Below are positions 1 to 8,039 of a stretch of DNA of 29,539 nucleotides, piece by piece. Location: positions 1 to 29,539 of the forward strand of contig JAMOQH010000167.1 of assembly GCA_027064085.1 (NCBI GenBank), in the 5' to 3' direction. The notes under the pieces are model-generated. The model saw only the letters and a list, made by a program, of their open reading frames with translations. It was not told the origin of the DNA and made no database searches. The position numbers and the translations under genes are program-made. The stretch's first letter is position 1, and every line of letters starts with the position of its first letter. The DNA comes from a bacterium. Its GTDB lineage: Bacteria; UBP6; JAFGXH01.

Positions 1-51
1 GATATCATATAAAATAAAGCAATTGAGAGTACTATAAAAATGGAGCAATAA

Positions 52-1026
52 ATGAAAACAGCATTAGTTTGTGGAGCTGGAGGCTTTATAGGAAGTCATC
101 TTGTTGAAAAGTTAAAAGAAGAAGGATTTTGGGTAAAGGGAATTGATTTAAAATACCCCGAATTTAAAAAAAGTATGGCAGATGAATTTATAATTGGAGA
201 TTTAAGAGACCCTCAGATATGCAAACAAGTAACCGATAGGCCATTTGACGAAGTTTATCAGCTTGCAGCCGATATGGGAGGAGCAGGTTTTACCTTTACA
301 GGAGACAACGATGCTGACATAATGTACAATTCTGCTCTTATAAATTTAAATATGGTAAATGTTGCATTAAAAGCTAAAGTAAAAAAATATTTTTATTCAT
401 CATCAGCCTGTGTTTATCCTGAGTATAATCAACTAAACCCAACTTCACTTAATTTAAAAGAAAGTTCAGTTTACCCTGCTCTTCCTGATAGTGAATATGG
501 TTGGGAAAAACTTTTTAGTGAAAGATTATATCAATCTTTTTCTAGAAACTATAAAATGAATATAAAAATAGCCCGATTTCATAATATTTTCGGAGACTAT
601 GGAGTTTATGAAGGGGGACGAGAAAAAGCTCCCGCAGCACTTTGCCGAAAGGTTGCCCTTGCAAAGGAGGGTGAAAGTATTGAAATATGGGGAGATGGAT
701 TGCAAACACGTTCTTTTTTATATATCAGTGAATGCTTAAAAGGAATCAGAAAATTAATGGACAGTCACTTTTCAGGGCCTGTAAATATAGGAAGTGATGA
801 AATGGTTACAATTAATGAACTTGCAGAAATGATTATTAAGATATCAGGTAAAAATTTGAGTTTAAGGCACATAGAAGGTCCATTAGGTGTTAGAGGAAGA
901 AATTCAGATAATGAATTGATTAAAAAGAAACTCGGCTGGGCACCAAACTACCCTCTTGTAAAAGGAATAGAAAAAAATTATCTATGGATAAAAAATGAAA
1001 TTGAAAAGGCCACTTCAACCCAATAA
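52..1026 (+). CDS. GDP-mannose 3,5-epimerase-like NAD-dependent epimerase
   Basis: Predicted cytoplasmic extended short-chain dehydrogenase (SDR) of 324 aa that would convert GDP-D-mannose to GDP-L-galactose or a related sugar. The N-terminal Rossmann motif GAGGFIGS is at residues 8-15. Against the plant GDP-mannose 3,5-epimerase, whose catalytic residues I recall as C145, Y174, K178 and K217, this protein has C120 (in ACVYPEY), Y149 and K153 (YGWEK), and K192 (GGREKAPAA), all shifted by exactly 25. MGGAGF and GDGLQTRSF are further family motifs. The ATG follows GGAG at 42-45 with a 6-base spacer; an ATG at 40 is closed by TAA at 49. It is the only plus-strand gene and converges with the polysaccharide operon. 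Family assignment is good; substrate is inferred from residue conservation and not proven. Confidence 0.85.
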   Translation: MKTALVCGAGGFIGSHLVEKLKEEGFWVKGIDLKYPEFKKSMADEFIIGDLRDPQICKQVTDRPFDEVYQLAADMGGAGFTFTGDNDADIMYNSALINLNMVNVALKAKVKKYFYSSSACVYPEYNQLNPTSLNLKESSVYPALPDSEYGWEKLFSERLYQSFSRNYKMNIKIARFHNIFGDYGVYEGGREKAPAALCRKVALAKEGESIEIWGDGLQTRSFLYISECLKGIRKLMDSHFSGPVNIGSDEMVTINELAEMIIKISGKNLSLRHIEGPLGVRGRNSDNELIKKKLGWAPNYPLVKGIEKNYLWIKNEIEKATSTQ

Positions 1027-1041
1027 ATTGGTTTTCCGTGC

Positions 1042-1069
1042 AAAAAAGTAAAGCTATGCTTTCTTTTTT
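1042..1069. terminator. Bidirectional intrinsic terminator between convergent genes
   Basis: The sequence forms a stem of AAAAAAG, a single bulged T, AAAGC, a TAT loop, then GCTTT and CTTTTTT. The 12 paired positions have an A-tract on one side and a T-tract on the other, so the hairpin can end transcripts arriving from either direction. It lies between the stop of the plus-strand epimerase (1024-1026) and the minus-strand O-antigen polymerase/ligase, and it overlaps the stop codon of the latter (1054-1056). Function is inferred from structure only. Confidence 0.65.
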
Positions 1070-2358
1070 ATAGTAAATTTAACATATTCAGAATTTAATA
1101 AAACTCCAAAAACAAAATAAATAAATGGGTATGCAAAATTACGCCAGATAATAACCTCGGTTAATTCATAAAGTAATAAAACCATTAATATCCCAAATAT
1201 CAATAGATAGTTAATATCTTTTTTACCTTTTTTTATACTTTTAAACAATAATACTAAATTTAATAACAAATAGCCAAATAAGCCAATAATACCCGTTTCA
1301 CATAAAAGTTTAAAAATCATACTGTGTGAATGAGCATAATATTGATTGTACTGATAAGCCCGTTTTTTAATATAAATTTTTTTTAAGTTTAAATACTCCA
1401 AGTAATTTAATGGATTTCTTTTAAAAATCTCTACCACTTCATTAAATGTTTCAACATAAGCTTTATACTTTCTATCTCTTTGAGCCTTTTTAAAATTCAT
1501 ATATCCAATTCCATTAAAAGGATACTTTTTAAAAATTCTAATTGATTCATTCCATACTTCAATTCGCCCCATGGTACTAACATCAGCCTGTGTTATATTT
1601 TTTAATCTAACAACATATTTATTATTTGGAAACATAAAAATTAATACAACAATACTAATTGAACCTAGTAAAACAGTTATAAAAAAATATTCTAAATTCC
1701 TAATTAATACAATTAAAGGAATAGTTATTAAAATAGATAGGTAAATTCCTCTTGTTTTGGTAACAAGCAATAAATAAAGTGTCATTATTATTAAAATTCC
1801 AATTAATATTTTATCTTTATTTTTTAATTTAGCATAAAAAAAGATAGTAATAAGAATTATAAATACCATTGCTAAAACTAAGCTAACTTGAGATATCATA
1901 TACCCACCTGAATATCTCCCTAACATGTATTTGGGAAAACTAATAATTCCATGTTTATGAAAATAAAATCTTATTAAATATACAATCAACACTCCAAATA
2001 AAGAATATATAAAATATTTTTTACTCTTATTATTAATGACAAATTGCCCTAGTATCAAAGGGTAAAATATCCATTGAAGTATATCAATTATTTCAGATAC
2101 TCCCTTATTGATACTATGTGGAGATGCAATAAAACTAATTACCAAAGTTAATAAAAATATAAAAATATATTTTTCTAAAAAACTTATTTTAAAACCATCT
2201 TTTTTAATTTTTAATAAAGCTAAAATTATTAATATAATTGTTAATAAATTTATTACAAAAGAACTTATATGTAACATTAAAAACAATGGAACGATAATTA
2301 CAATATCATTAAAGAGCTGATTTAGGTTTCGATTTTTTAGACTTTCTTTAATTTTCAT
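1054..2358 (-). CDS. O-antigen polymerase/ligase family membrane protein
   Basis: A 434-aa inner-membrane protein with about ten or more hydrophobic segments and a hydrophilic loop around residues 255-335. Two signatures of the Wzy_C (O-antigen ligase/polymerase) family are present: TKTRGIYLSI near residue 200, and a loop histidine motif YAHSHSMIFKLLCETG at 331-346 followed by GLFGYL. These proteins either polymerise lipid-linked repeat units (Wzy) or transfer the finished chain to lipid A core (WaaL); sequence alone does not separate the two. The position inside a Wzx-containing cluster, as its last gene, favours polymerase. The start overlaps the stop of the preceding glycosyltransferase by 4 bases, implying translational coupling. 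A second polytopic protein at 14463-15731 is a competing polymerase candidate. Confidence 0.8.
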   Translation of the reverse strand: MKIKESLKNRNLNQLFNDIVIIVPLFLMLHISSFVINLLTIILIILALLKIKKDGFKISFLEKYIFIFLLTLVISFIASPHSINKGVSEIIDILQWIFYPLILGQFVINNKSKKYFIYSLFGVLIVYLIRFYFHKHGIISFPKYMLGRYSGGYMISQVSLVLAMVFIILITIFFYAKLKNKDKILIGILIIMTLYLLLVTKTRGIYLSILITIPLIVLIRNLEYFFITVLLGSISIVVLIFMFPNNKYVVRLKNITQADVSTMGRIEVWNESIRIFKKYPFNGIGYMNFKKAQRDRKYKAYVETFNEVVEIFKRNPLNYLEYLNLKKIYIKKRAYQYNQYYAHSHSMIFKLLCETGIIGLFGYLLLNLVLLFKSIKKGKKDINYLLIFGILMVLLLYELTEVIIWRNFAYPFIYFVFGVLLNSEYVKFTIKKKA

Positions 2359-3548
2359 AAAATAGTTTTTAATATTTGACTTACAGCAGAATTTACAGAA
2401 AATTTATTTATAAGCATATTTCTAGCATTCTGCCCCATTTCAATCCTTAATTTTTTATTTTTTAACAATTTCACTGCATTGTTTAATAACTTTTCATCTT
2501 CTCCATTTGTAGTAACAAATCCCGATTTAAACTCTTCAACAGTATCTTTAAGGTCATTTCCTTTATTTATACTTCCCAAAATGGGTAGTGAATTTGCCAT
2601 ATAACCAAGTAGTTTACCTGGAAAATTATGAGCAGTATGATTTTTATGTAAACTAAAAAGTCCAATATCCACTTCTGATAATATTTTTGCAAATTCTTCT
2701 TGAGAAACAGAAGGTAGAAGAGTTAAATTATCTAGTTTAAGTTCTTTAATTTTAGTTTCAACTAAATCATATTCATCTCCTTTTCCAATTAGTAAAAAAT
2801 GAGCAGTTTTATATATCTTCATATTATTTGCAAGTCTTACAATATTCATCATGTCTTGAGCGTGCCCTATATTTCCACCATAAAAGAAAAGCACCTTATT
2901 TTCTAAACTTAATTTTTTTCTGTAAATATTTTTATTATCTTTATTTATTGTTTTAACAACAGTCCAATTAAATAATATTTTTAACTTTTCCGTCTTTTTG
3001 TATTGCTTAGAAAACACCTCAAGATTTTTAGGTGATTGTAAAGCAATAAAATCAGCATATTTATAATTTATACCTTCAAAAAGACGAAAATACTTTGCAA
3101 AAACCGAGTTTTCCTTAATTATTCCTGCATCAATTATCCACTGAGGGAAAAAATCTCGTAAAATCAAATAAGATGGAGCACCATATAGTTTTTTTAACTT
3201 TTTAACAAGAGAGCCAAAAAATATTGTAGGTGAATAATAAACAATTAAATCATAATTTTCCTTTTTAAGTAAATACTTTAAATTTCTCCATGCATTATAA
3301 GATAAAAGAGTTTCATTAATTGCTCTTTTAGCTTTTGATGTATTTTTTATTACTCCATTTTTAAACCTATATATAGTTACATCATCAAGTTTATTTATTT
3401 GATATTTTTCTTTTAATGTACTATCAGGAGTTATAACTGTTACATTATGATTTCTATTTGTAAATTCAATAGCAAGTTCGTGCATCATTTTAGCACCAAT
3501 TTTAATACTATTGGGCATGTAATCATCTACGATAAGCAATATATTCAA
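2355..3548 (-). CDS. WbuB-like glycosyltransferase family 4 (probable L-FucNAc transferase)
   Basis: A 397-aa cytoplasmic GT-B glycosyltransferase. The N-terminus (NILLIVDDYMPNS) is a Rossmann-type acceptor domain, and the C-terminal half has the FFYGGNIGHAQ and LLIGKGDE motifs of the GT4 nucleotide-sugar domain. The overall pattern, including LRDFFPQWIIDAG in the first domain, resembles WbuB/WbjE transferases that add N-acetyl-L-fucosamine. This fits its place directly downstream of fnlA-fnlB-fnlC, the gene order known from E. coli O26-type and P. aeruginosa O11-type clusters. It begins 9 bases after fnlC and overlaps the downstream polymerase/ligase by 4 bases. The donor assignment rests on synteny plus similarity from memory, so the family is firm and the sugar probable. 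Confidence 0.82.
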   Translation of the reverse strand: MNILLIVDDYMPNSIKIGAKMMHELAIEFTNRNHNVTVITPDSTLKEKYQINKLDDVTIYRFKNGVIKNTSKAKRAINETLLSYNAWRNLKYLLKKENYDLIVYYSPTIFFGSLVKKLKKLYGAPSYLILRDFFPQWIIDAGIIKENSVFAKYFRLFEGINYKYADFIALQSPKNLEVFSKQYKKTEKLKILFNWTVVKTINKDNKNIYRKKLSLENKVLFFYGGNIGHAQDMMNIVRLANNMKIYKTAHFLLIGKGDEYDLVETKIKELKLDNLTLLPSVSQEEFAKILSEVDIGLFSLHKNHTAHNFPGKLLGYMANSLPILGSINKGNDLKDTVEEFKSGFVTTNGEDEKLLNNAVKLLKNKKLRIEMGQNARNMLINKFSVNSAVSQILKTIL

Positions 3549-3557
3549 TTTAGGCTC

Positions 3558-4688
3558 CTAATATTTTTGCCATACGACCCTATTTATATAATCAGTATAT
3601 GACAAAATAATTCTTAAAACCTTTTCTGATACATTAGGCATAGAGTAATCACTAACATATCTCAAACTATTATTATTTTGAGTTTCCAAAACCTTCAAGC
3701 CTTGTAAAACCCTCTCTTTATTCAATCCAACCATCATAACAACAGCTTCTTCCATTGCTTCTGGTCTTTCATGAGCTTCGCGTAAATTTAATGCTTTAAA
3801 CTTTAAAATTGATGATTCTTCTGAAATTGTACCACTATCAGACAAAACAGCTTTTGCATCAACTTGTAGTTTTACATAATCAGTAAATCCCATTGGTTTC
3901 ATTAAATTTATATTCTTATGAAGTTTTATATTCTTTTCCGAATTAATTCTGTTTCTTGTTCTTGGATGTGTAGAAACAATTATAGGAATATCATATTGCA
4001 CTGCAATTGAATTCAGTATATCAATAAGGGCATAAAAAGTTCTATCAGAGCTTATATTTTCATCTCTATGAGCAGAAACCAAAAAATATTCTCCTTTTTT
4101 AAGGTTTAAATCTTTTAATATGTTAGATTTATAAATATCATCTTTTTTGGAGTTAATAACCTCAAACATAGGACTTCCTGTTTTTATAACTCTATCAGCA
4201 GGTAATCCTTCTCTTAATAAATATTCTCTTGCAATATCACTATATGTTAGATTTATATCGGAAATATGGTCAACAATCTTTCTATTTGTTTCTTCTGGAA
4301 CTCGTTGGTCAAAACACCTATTACCTGCTTCCATATGAAATATTGGGATTTTTCTTTTTTTCGCAGGAATTGCACATAAACAACTATTAGTATCTCCTAA
4401 AATTAAAAAGGAATCAGGTTGCTCCTTTTCTAAGATAGGGTCAATTGCTATAATAATATTTCCTATTGTTTTTGTTGCATTCTTACCAGCTGCATTTAAA
4501 AAGTAATCTGGCTTTTTTATATTAAAATCTTTAAAAAATATTTCATTTAATTCATAATCATAATTTTGTCCTGTATGAACTAAAATATGCTCTATTGCTT
4601 TAGAATCATCTAATTTTTGCAATACCGATGATAACCTTATTATTTCAGGCCTTGTTCCAACAACAGTCAATACTTTTAGTTTTTTCAT
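3558..4688 (-). CDS. fnlC: UDP-N-acetyl-L-fucosamine synthase (FnlC/WbjD-type 2-epimerase)
   Basis: A 376-aa cytoplasmic enzyme of the non-hydrolysing UDP-GlcNAc 2-epimerase fold, the usual FnlC length. It would perform the last step to UDP-L-FucNAc by C2 epimerisation of the L-talose (pneumosamine) intermediate. Visible motifs are VVGTRPEIIR near the N-terminus, HTGQNYDYEL, ILGDTNSCL, HMEAGNRCFDQRVPEETNR and DSGTISEESS near the C-terminus. The RCFDQRVPEE wording and the linkage to fnlA and fnlB separate it from housekeeping WecB. Its ATG overlaps the fnlB stop by one base (TAATG). A WbpI-type UDP-GlcNAc3NAcA 2-epimerase belongs to the same superfamily and cannot be formally excluded, but synteny argues strongly for FnlC. 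Confidence 0.88.
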   Translation of the reverse strand: MKKLKVLTVVGTRPEIIRLSSVLQKLDDSKAIEHILVHTGQNYDYELNEIFFKDFNIKKPDYFLNAAGKNATKTIGNIIIAIDPILEKEQPDSFLILGDTNSCLCAIPAKKRKIPIFHMEAGNRCFDQRVPEETNRKIVDHISDINLTYSDIAREYLLREGLPADRVIKTGSPMFEVINSKKDDIYKSNILKDLNLKKGEYFLVSAHRDENISSDRTFYALIDILNSIAVQYDIPIIVSTHPRTRNRINSEKNIKLHKNINLMKPMGFTDYVKLQVDAKAVLSDSGTISEESSILKFKALNLREAHERPEAMEEAVVMMVGLNKERVLQGLKVLETQNNNSLRYVSDYSMPNVSEKVLRIILSYTDYINRVVWQKY

Positions 4689-5785
4689 TATACCTCTTGA
4701 TAATAAGTATCAGGCTTTTCTCTATCAAATTGCTCATTTGCCCAAATTAACAATACCATTTCAGTATTTCCAATATTCGTAATACTATGTGTATATCCAG
4801 GAATCATATCTACTATTTCCATTCTATCATCAGAAACATTGTACACAATTTCTTCTTGAGTATCAATCTTTCTTAGTTTTATTACGGCTTTACCCTTGAT
4901 AACTAAAAATTTCTCATTTTTACTATTGTGATAATGATTTCCCCTTGTTACTCCTGGTTTACTTGTAGAAATTGAAATTTGCCCACTATCAAAGGTTTTT
5001 AAAAGTTCATAAAAAGTTCCCCTTTCATCACTATACCCATTAATTTCATAAGAAAATTTATCTGTGGGTAAATAAGATAAATATGTTGAATATAATGCTC
5101 TCTCAAATCCATTTCCTACTCTAGGAATTATTAAATTCGTTCTACTTTCTTTAAATTGATTTAAAAGATTTTTTATCTCTCCAAGTGTTTTTTTATATAT
5201 AGGACTTATTTCAGTTTTAATATCCTTTTTGTCCAAATGTTTTATAAATTGCTCAACAACATCATCAATATAAACCAAGTTAAGCATGGTATTTTCATCA
5301 TTTACAACTATTCCCAAATCATGAGTTATGTTGTAGCACCATGTTGCAATCACAGAATTATAATTTGGTCTTGACCATTTACCAAAAACATTTGGCAATC
5401 TGTAAATAAAAACTTCAACATTATTATCTTTTGAATATTTTTTTAATAATTCTTCTGATTTAAATTTTGATTTACCATAATCATTATCATTTTCAGCTTG
5501 AATAGAAGAAGATATTAAAATTGGTATTTTCCTATGATTATTTTCAATTATTTTTATAATATCTTTTGTTAAACCATTATTTCCTTCATAGAAATCAGAA
5601 ACTTTTTTAGGTCTATTTACTCCTGCAAAATGAAAAATAAAATCTATATCATTAATATATGACTCAATTTCATTTAAACTATTTTCTTTATCAAACTCAT
5701 ATACTCTTATATTTTCTATTCTCAATAATCTTTCAATCAGGTTTTTACCTATAAACCCCTTACTTCCTGTTACCAATATATTCAT
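4688..5785 (-). CDS. fnlB: UDP-2-acetamido-2,6-dideoxy-hexulose reductase (FnlB/CapF/WbjC)
   Basis: A bifunctional cytoplasmic enzyme of 365 aa from the start chosen here. The N-terminal SDR domain begins MNILVTGSKGFIGKNL and is followed by a C-terminal cupin of about 120 residues containing SKPGVTRGNHYHNSKNEKFL, whose histidines should bind zinc as in CapF. In CapF the cupin epimerises C3 and the SDR reduces the C4 keto group. The open frame extends to a GTG at 5803, but that would put six residues ahead of the Rossmann strand and overlap fnlA. The ATG at 5785 has TAAGG just upstream and lies 7 bases after the fnlA stop, so I prefer it. Length and architecture match the family. Confidence 0.9.
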   Translation of the reverse strand: MNILVTGSKGFIGKNLIERLLRIENIRVYEFDKENSLNEIESYINDIDFIFHFAGVNRPKKVSDFYEGNNGLTKDIIKIIENNHRKIPILISSSIQAENDNDYGKSKFKSEELLKKYSKDNNVEVFIYRLPNVFGKWSRPNYNSVIATWCYNITHDLGIVVNDENTMLNLVYIDDVVEQFIKHLDKKDIKTEISPIYKKTLGEIKNLLNQFKESRTNLIIPRVGNGFERALYSTYLSYLPTDKFSYEINGYSDERGTFYELLKTFDSGQISISTSKPGVTRGNHYHNSKNEKFLVIKGKAVIKLRKIDTQEEIVYNVSDDRMEIVDMIPGYTHSITNIGNTEMVLLIWANEQFDREKPDTYYQEV

Positions 5786-5790
5786 AATTA

Positions 5791-5795
5791 CCTTA
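5791..5795 (-). promoter_or_regulatory. Ribosome binding site deciding the fnlB start
   Basis: On the minus strand TAAGG ends 5 bases before the ATG at 5785, and it includes the fnlA stop codon (TAA, 5795-5793). The alternative GTG at 5803 would place this site inside the coding region. The site therefore supports the shorter FnlB. Confidence 0.6.
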
Positions 5796-6806
5796 TAATT
5801 CACTTTTAATATAACTAAGTTTCATTAACATTTCTTTCATTTCATCAACATTAAGCCTTCTTGTATTATGAGAATTATAATCTTCAATCTCATCAAGCAT
5901 AATTTCACCTTTTGCCATATATTTAGTATAATTTAAATCCCTATTATCAGCAGGAATTCTATAATAATTCCCCAAATCAATTGCTTTGAGCATTTCTTCC
6001 CTAGTTACAAGGGTTTCGTATTTTTTTTCTCCATGTCTAGTTCCAATTACTTTAATATTTGCATCTTCTTTATTGAATATTTCACCTATGGCTTTTGCTA
6101 ATGTTTCTATAGTTGCAGCAGGAGCTTTTTGTACAAATGTATCTCCTTGTTTTCCATTTTCAAACGCAAAAAGCACTAAATCAACAGCTTCTTCCAATGA
6201 CATCATAAATCTGGTCATAGTTGGGTCTGTAATAGTAACAGGTTGCTTTGCCTTCATTTGTCCAACAAATAAAGGAATAACAGAACCTCTTGAAGCCATA
6301 ACATTACCATAACGAGTACAACATAGAATAGTACTGTCATCAGTTATTGTTCTTGATGTAGCAACAACCATTTTTTCCATCATAGCTTTAGAAAGCCCCA
6401 TTGAATTAATTGGGTAAACCGCTTTATCGGTAGATAATACAATTACTCGTTTTACTTTATTATTAATAGATGCTCTAACAACATTATTAGCTCCTAAAAC
6501 ATTGGTTTTTACAGCTTCCATAGGAAAAAACTCACATGATGGAACCTGTTTTAATGCAGCCGCATGAAACAAATAATCAACACCATGCAATGCAAAATTT
6601 ATACTTTCATAATCTCTCACATCTCCAATATAAAACTTTAATTTATCATTTTTATATTTAATACGCATATCTTCTTGTTTTTTTTCATCTCTACTAAAAA
6701 CTCTAATTTCTTTAATATCTGTATCTAAAAAACGATTTAGAACAGCATTCCCAAAAGAACCAGTTCCTCCCGTTATTAATAATATTTTATCTTTAAATAA
6801 TGACAT
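5793..6806 (-). CDS. fnlA: UDP-GlcNAc 4,6-dehydratase/5-epimerase (FnlA/CapE/WbjB)
   Basis: A 337-aa cytoplasmic SDR that starts the UDP-L-FucNAc pathway from UDP-GlcNAc. It has ITGGTGSFGN at 11-20 for NAD(P) binding and the dehydratase signature STDKAVYPINSMGLSK at 125-140. Here D127 and K128 are the dehydratase pair, and M136 occupies the usual SDR tyrosine position with K140 following. That Met-x3-Lys form marks the FnlA/CapE branch rather than the PseB/FlaA1 branch, which keeps Tyr. A good AGGAG site precedes the ATG by about 6 bases. It opens the fnlABC-wbuB-polymerase block after a 42-base gap in which I found no convincing promoter. Confidence 0.93.
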   Translation of the reverse strand: MSLFKDKILLITGGTGSFGNAVLNRFLDTDIKEIRVFSRDEKKQEDMRIKYKNDKLKFYIGDVRDYESINFALHGVDYLFHAAALKQVPSCEFFPMEAVKTNVLGANNVVRASINNKVKRVIVLSTDKAVYPINSMGLSKAMMEKMVVATSRTITDDSTILCCTRYGNVMASRGSVIPLFVGQMKAKQPVTITDPTMTRFMMSLEEAVDLVLFAFENGKQGDTFVQKAPAATIETLAKAIGEIFNKEDANIKVIGTRHGEKKYETLVTREEMLKAIDLGNYYRIPADNRDLNYTKYMAKGEIMLDEIEDYNSHNTRRLNVDEMKEMLMKLSYIKSEL

Positions 6807-6848
6807 AATAACTCCTGTTAAATTTCTCTATAACTATCTAATATTTAT

Positions 6849-8012
6849 TTATTGATTTAATACATTTCTATACATATTAACATACTCATTTATCAATTTT
6901 TCAGAAGAAAATTCTTTAGCAAGTTTAAATCCTTTTTCTTTCATTTTGTTTTTTTCATCATCAGATAAAGAAAAATAATTTTCAATTGCACTTTTTATAG
7001 AATTTAACTCCATATCAACCCAGTAACCACACTGTCTTCTATTTAATTCTTCCCATGGTGTCCCTTTTGTCGTAACAACAGGAGTCTTCCGTATTAAAGA
7101 TTCTAAAATAACCATGCCAAAATTTTCTGACCTTGTTGTTGTTACAAACAATTCAGCATTATAGTATAAATCTTCTTTTTCTTTCCCTTCAATACTTTTT
7201 TCACTAAAAATAATTCTATTTTCTAAGTTTAAATTCTTAACTTTGTTTTTTAATTCTTGTCCATATTTTATATCTTCATTAATATTTCCAGCAATAAATA
7301 ATTTTATATTTTTATCAATATCAAGTTTAGAATATACCTCTATCAATAATTCTATATTTTTTTTTCTTGAAATGCGACCCAAATATAAAATATATTTATA
7401 ATCTTTTTTATTTTCAGATTTATTTTCATAAGAAAATAAATTATTATCCAGCATATTAGTTACTTTAAAAATTGTTCTTCTTGATTCAAGCTGTTTATTA
7501 AAATAATTACTATATATTTCTTTTACAAAACCTTCCTCTTCATCTGAAGTCACATGTAATATTGCATTTTTAAATAAAAATTTAACAAAATAATTTTTTA
7601 AAAATATTCTTTTTTTTCTCTTTTTTAGTTTTAAAGGGGCATCTAATAATTCACCTCTAGGTGAAATGATACAGGTAGTGCCTCTTTTTTTAGCTAAAAT
7701 CATAAAATATAAATTAAAAGGGTCAAAAAATGAAGAAAAGTGAAATAAATTAACTTTTGGAATATCAGAAATTAATATTTTATTATAAGGAATATGTTTC
7801 CAATATCTATCAGAGTAATACACATTCATTCCGTCTACGCTATTCCATTCATTAATTTTTATTTTTGAGAGGTCATTAATACCAATAGTTGTAGTAAAAA
7901 CAAAAACTTCCATTCCCTGTTTAACCAATTCTTTTGCTAAAAAATAAACCGAATTTGCAGGTCCTCCTGCCTGAGAAGGATAAAATATTGATGTAGGAAA
8001 CAAAATTCTCAT
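6849..8012 (-). CDS. Glycosyltransferase family 4
   Basis: A 387-aa GT-B retaining glycosyltransferase expected on the cytoplasmic face of the membrane. The N-terminus MRILFPTSIFYPSQAGGPAN carries the glycine-rich acceptor-domain loop. The donor domain has LGRISRKKNIELLIE (R213, K217/K218), AGNINEDI and the E-x7-E motif SENFGMVILE (E296 and E304), followed by TKGTPWEEL. A basic, hydrophobic stretch around residues 125-150 (many Lys plus Phe/Leu) may hold it at the membrane. The ATG follows an AGGAG site. It is 27 bases downstream of another GT4 gene. Donor and acceptor cannot be read from the sequence; the GTPWEEL signature is seen in several O-antigen transferases of differing specificity. 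Confidence 0.85.
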   Translation of the reverse strand: MRILFPTSIFYPSQAGGPANSVYFLAKELVKQGMEVFVFTTTIGINDLSKIKINEWNSVDGMNVYYSDRYWKHIPYNKILISDIPKVNLFHFSSFFDPFNLYFMILAKKRGTTCIISPRGELLDAPLKLKKRKKRIFLKNYFVKFLFKNAILHVTSDEEEGFVKEIYSNYFNKQLESRRTIFKVTNMLDNNLFSYENKSENKKDYKYILYLGRISRKKNIELLIEVYSKLDIDKNIKLFIAGNINEDIKYGQELKNKVKNLNLENRIIFSEKSIEGKEKEDLYYNAELFVTTTRSENFGMVILESLIRKTPVVTTKGTPWEELNRRQCGYWVDMELNSIKSAIENYFSLSDDEKNKMKEKGFKLAKEFSSEKLINEYVNMYRNVLNQ

Positions 8013-8039
8013 AAAACTCCTATTTATAGAATATAAATA

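Noticed and set aside
5786-5803. GTG at 5803 as the start of FnlB, adding six residues.
   Set aside because: It would overlap fnlA and put extra residues before the Rossmann strand, while the ATG at 5785 has a ribosome site at the right distance.
5986-6312. A 108-codon open frame on the plus strand, and other short open frames opposite the minus-strand genes.
   Set aside because: They lie antisense to well-recognised genes (here fnlA), have no family resemblance, and are explained as frame shadows of those genes in this AT-rich sequence.
6807-6848. Possible promoter in the 42-base gap before fnlA.
   Set aside because: A TATAGA-like hexamer exists but there is no TTG-type -35 at suitable distance; read-through from upstream is adequate.
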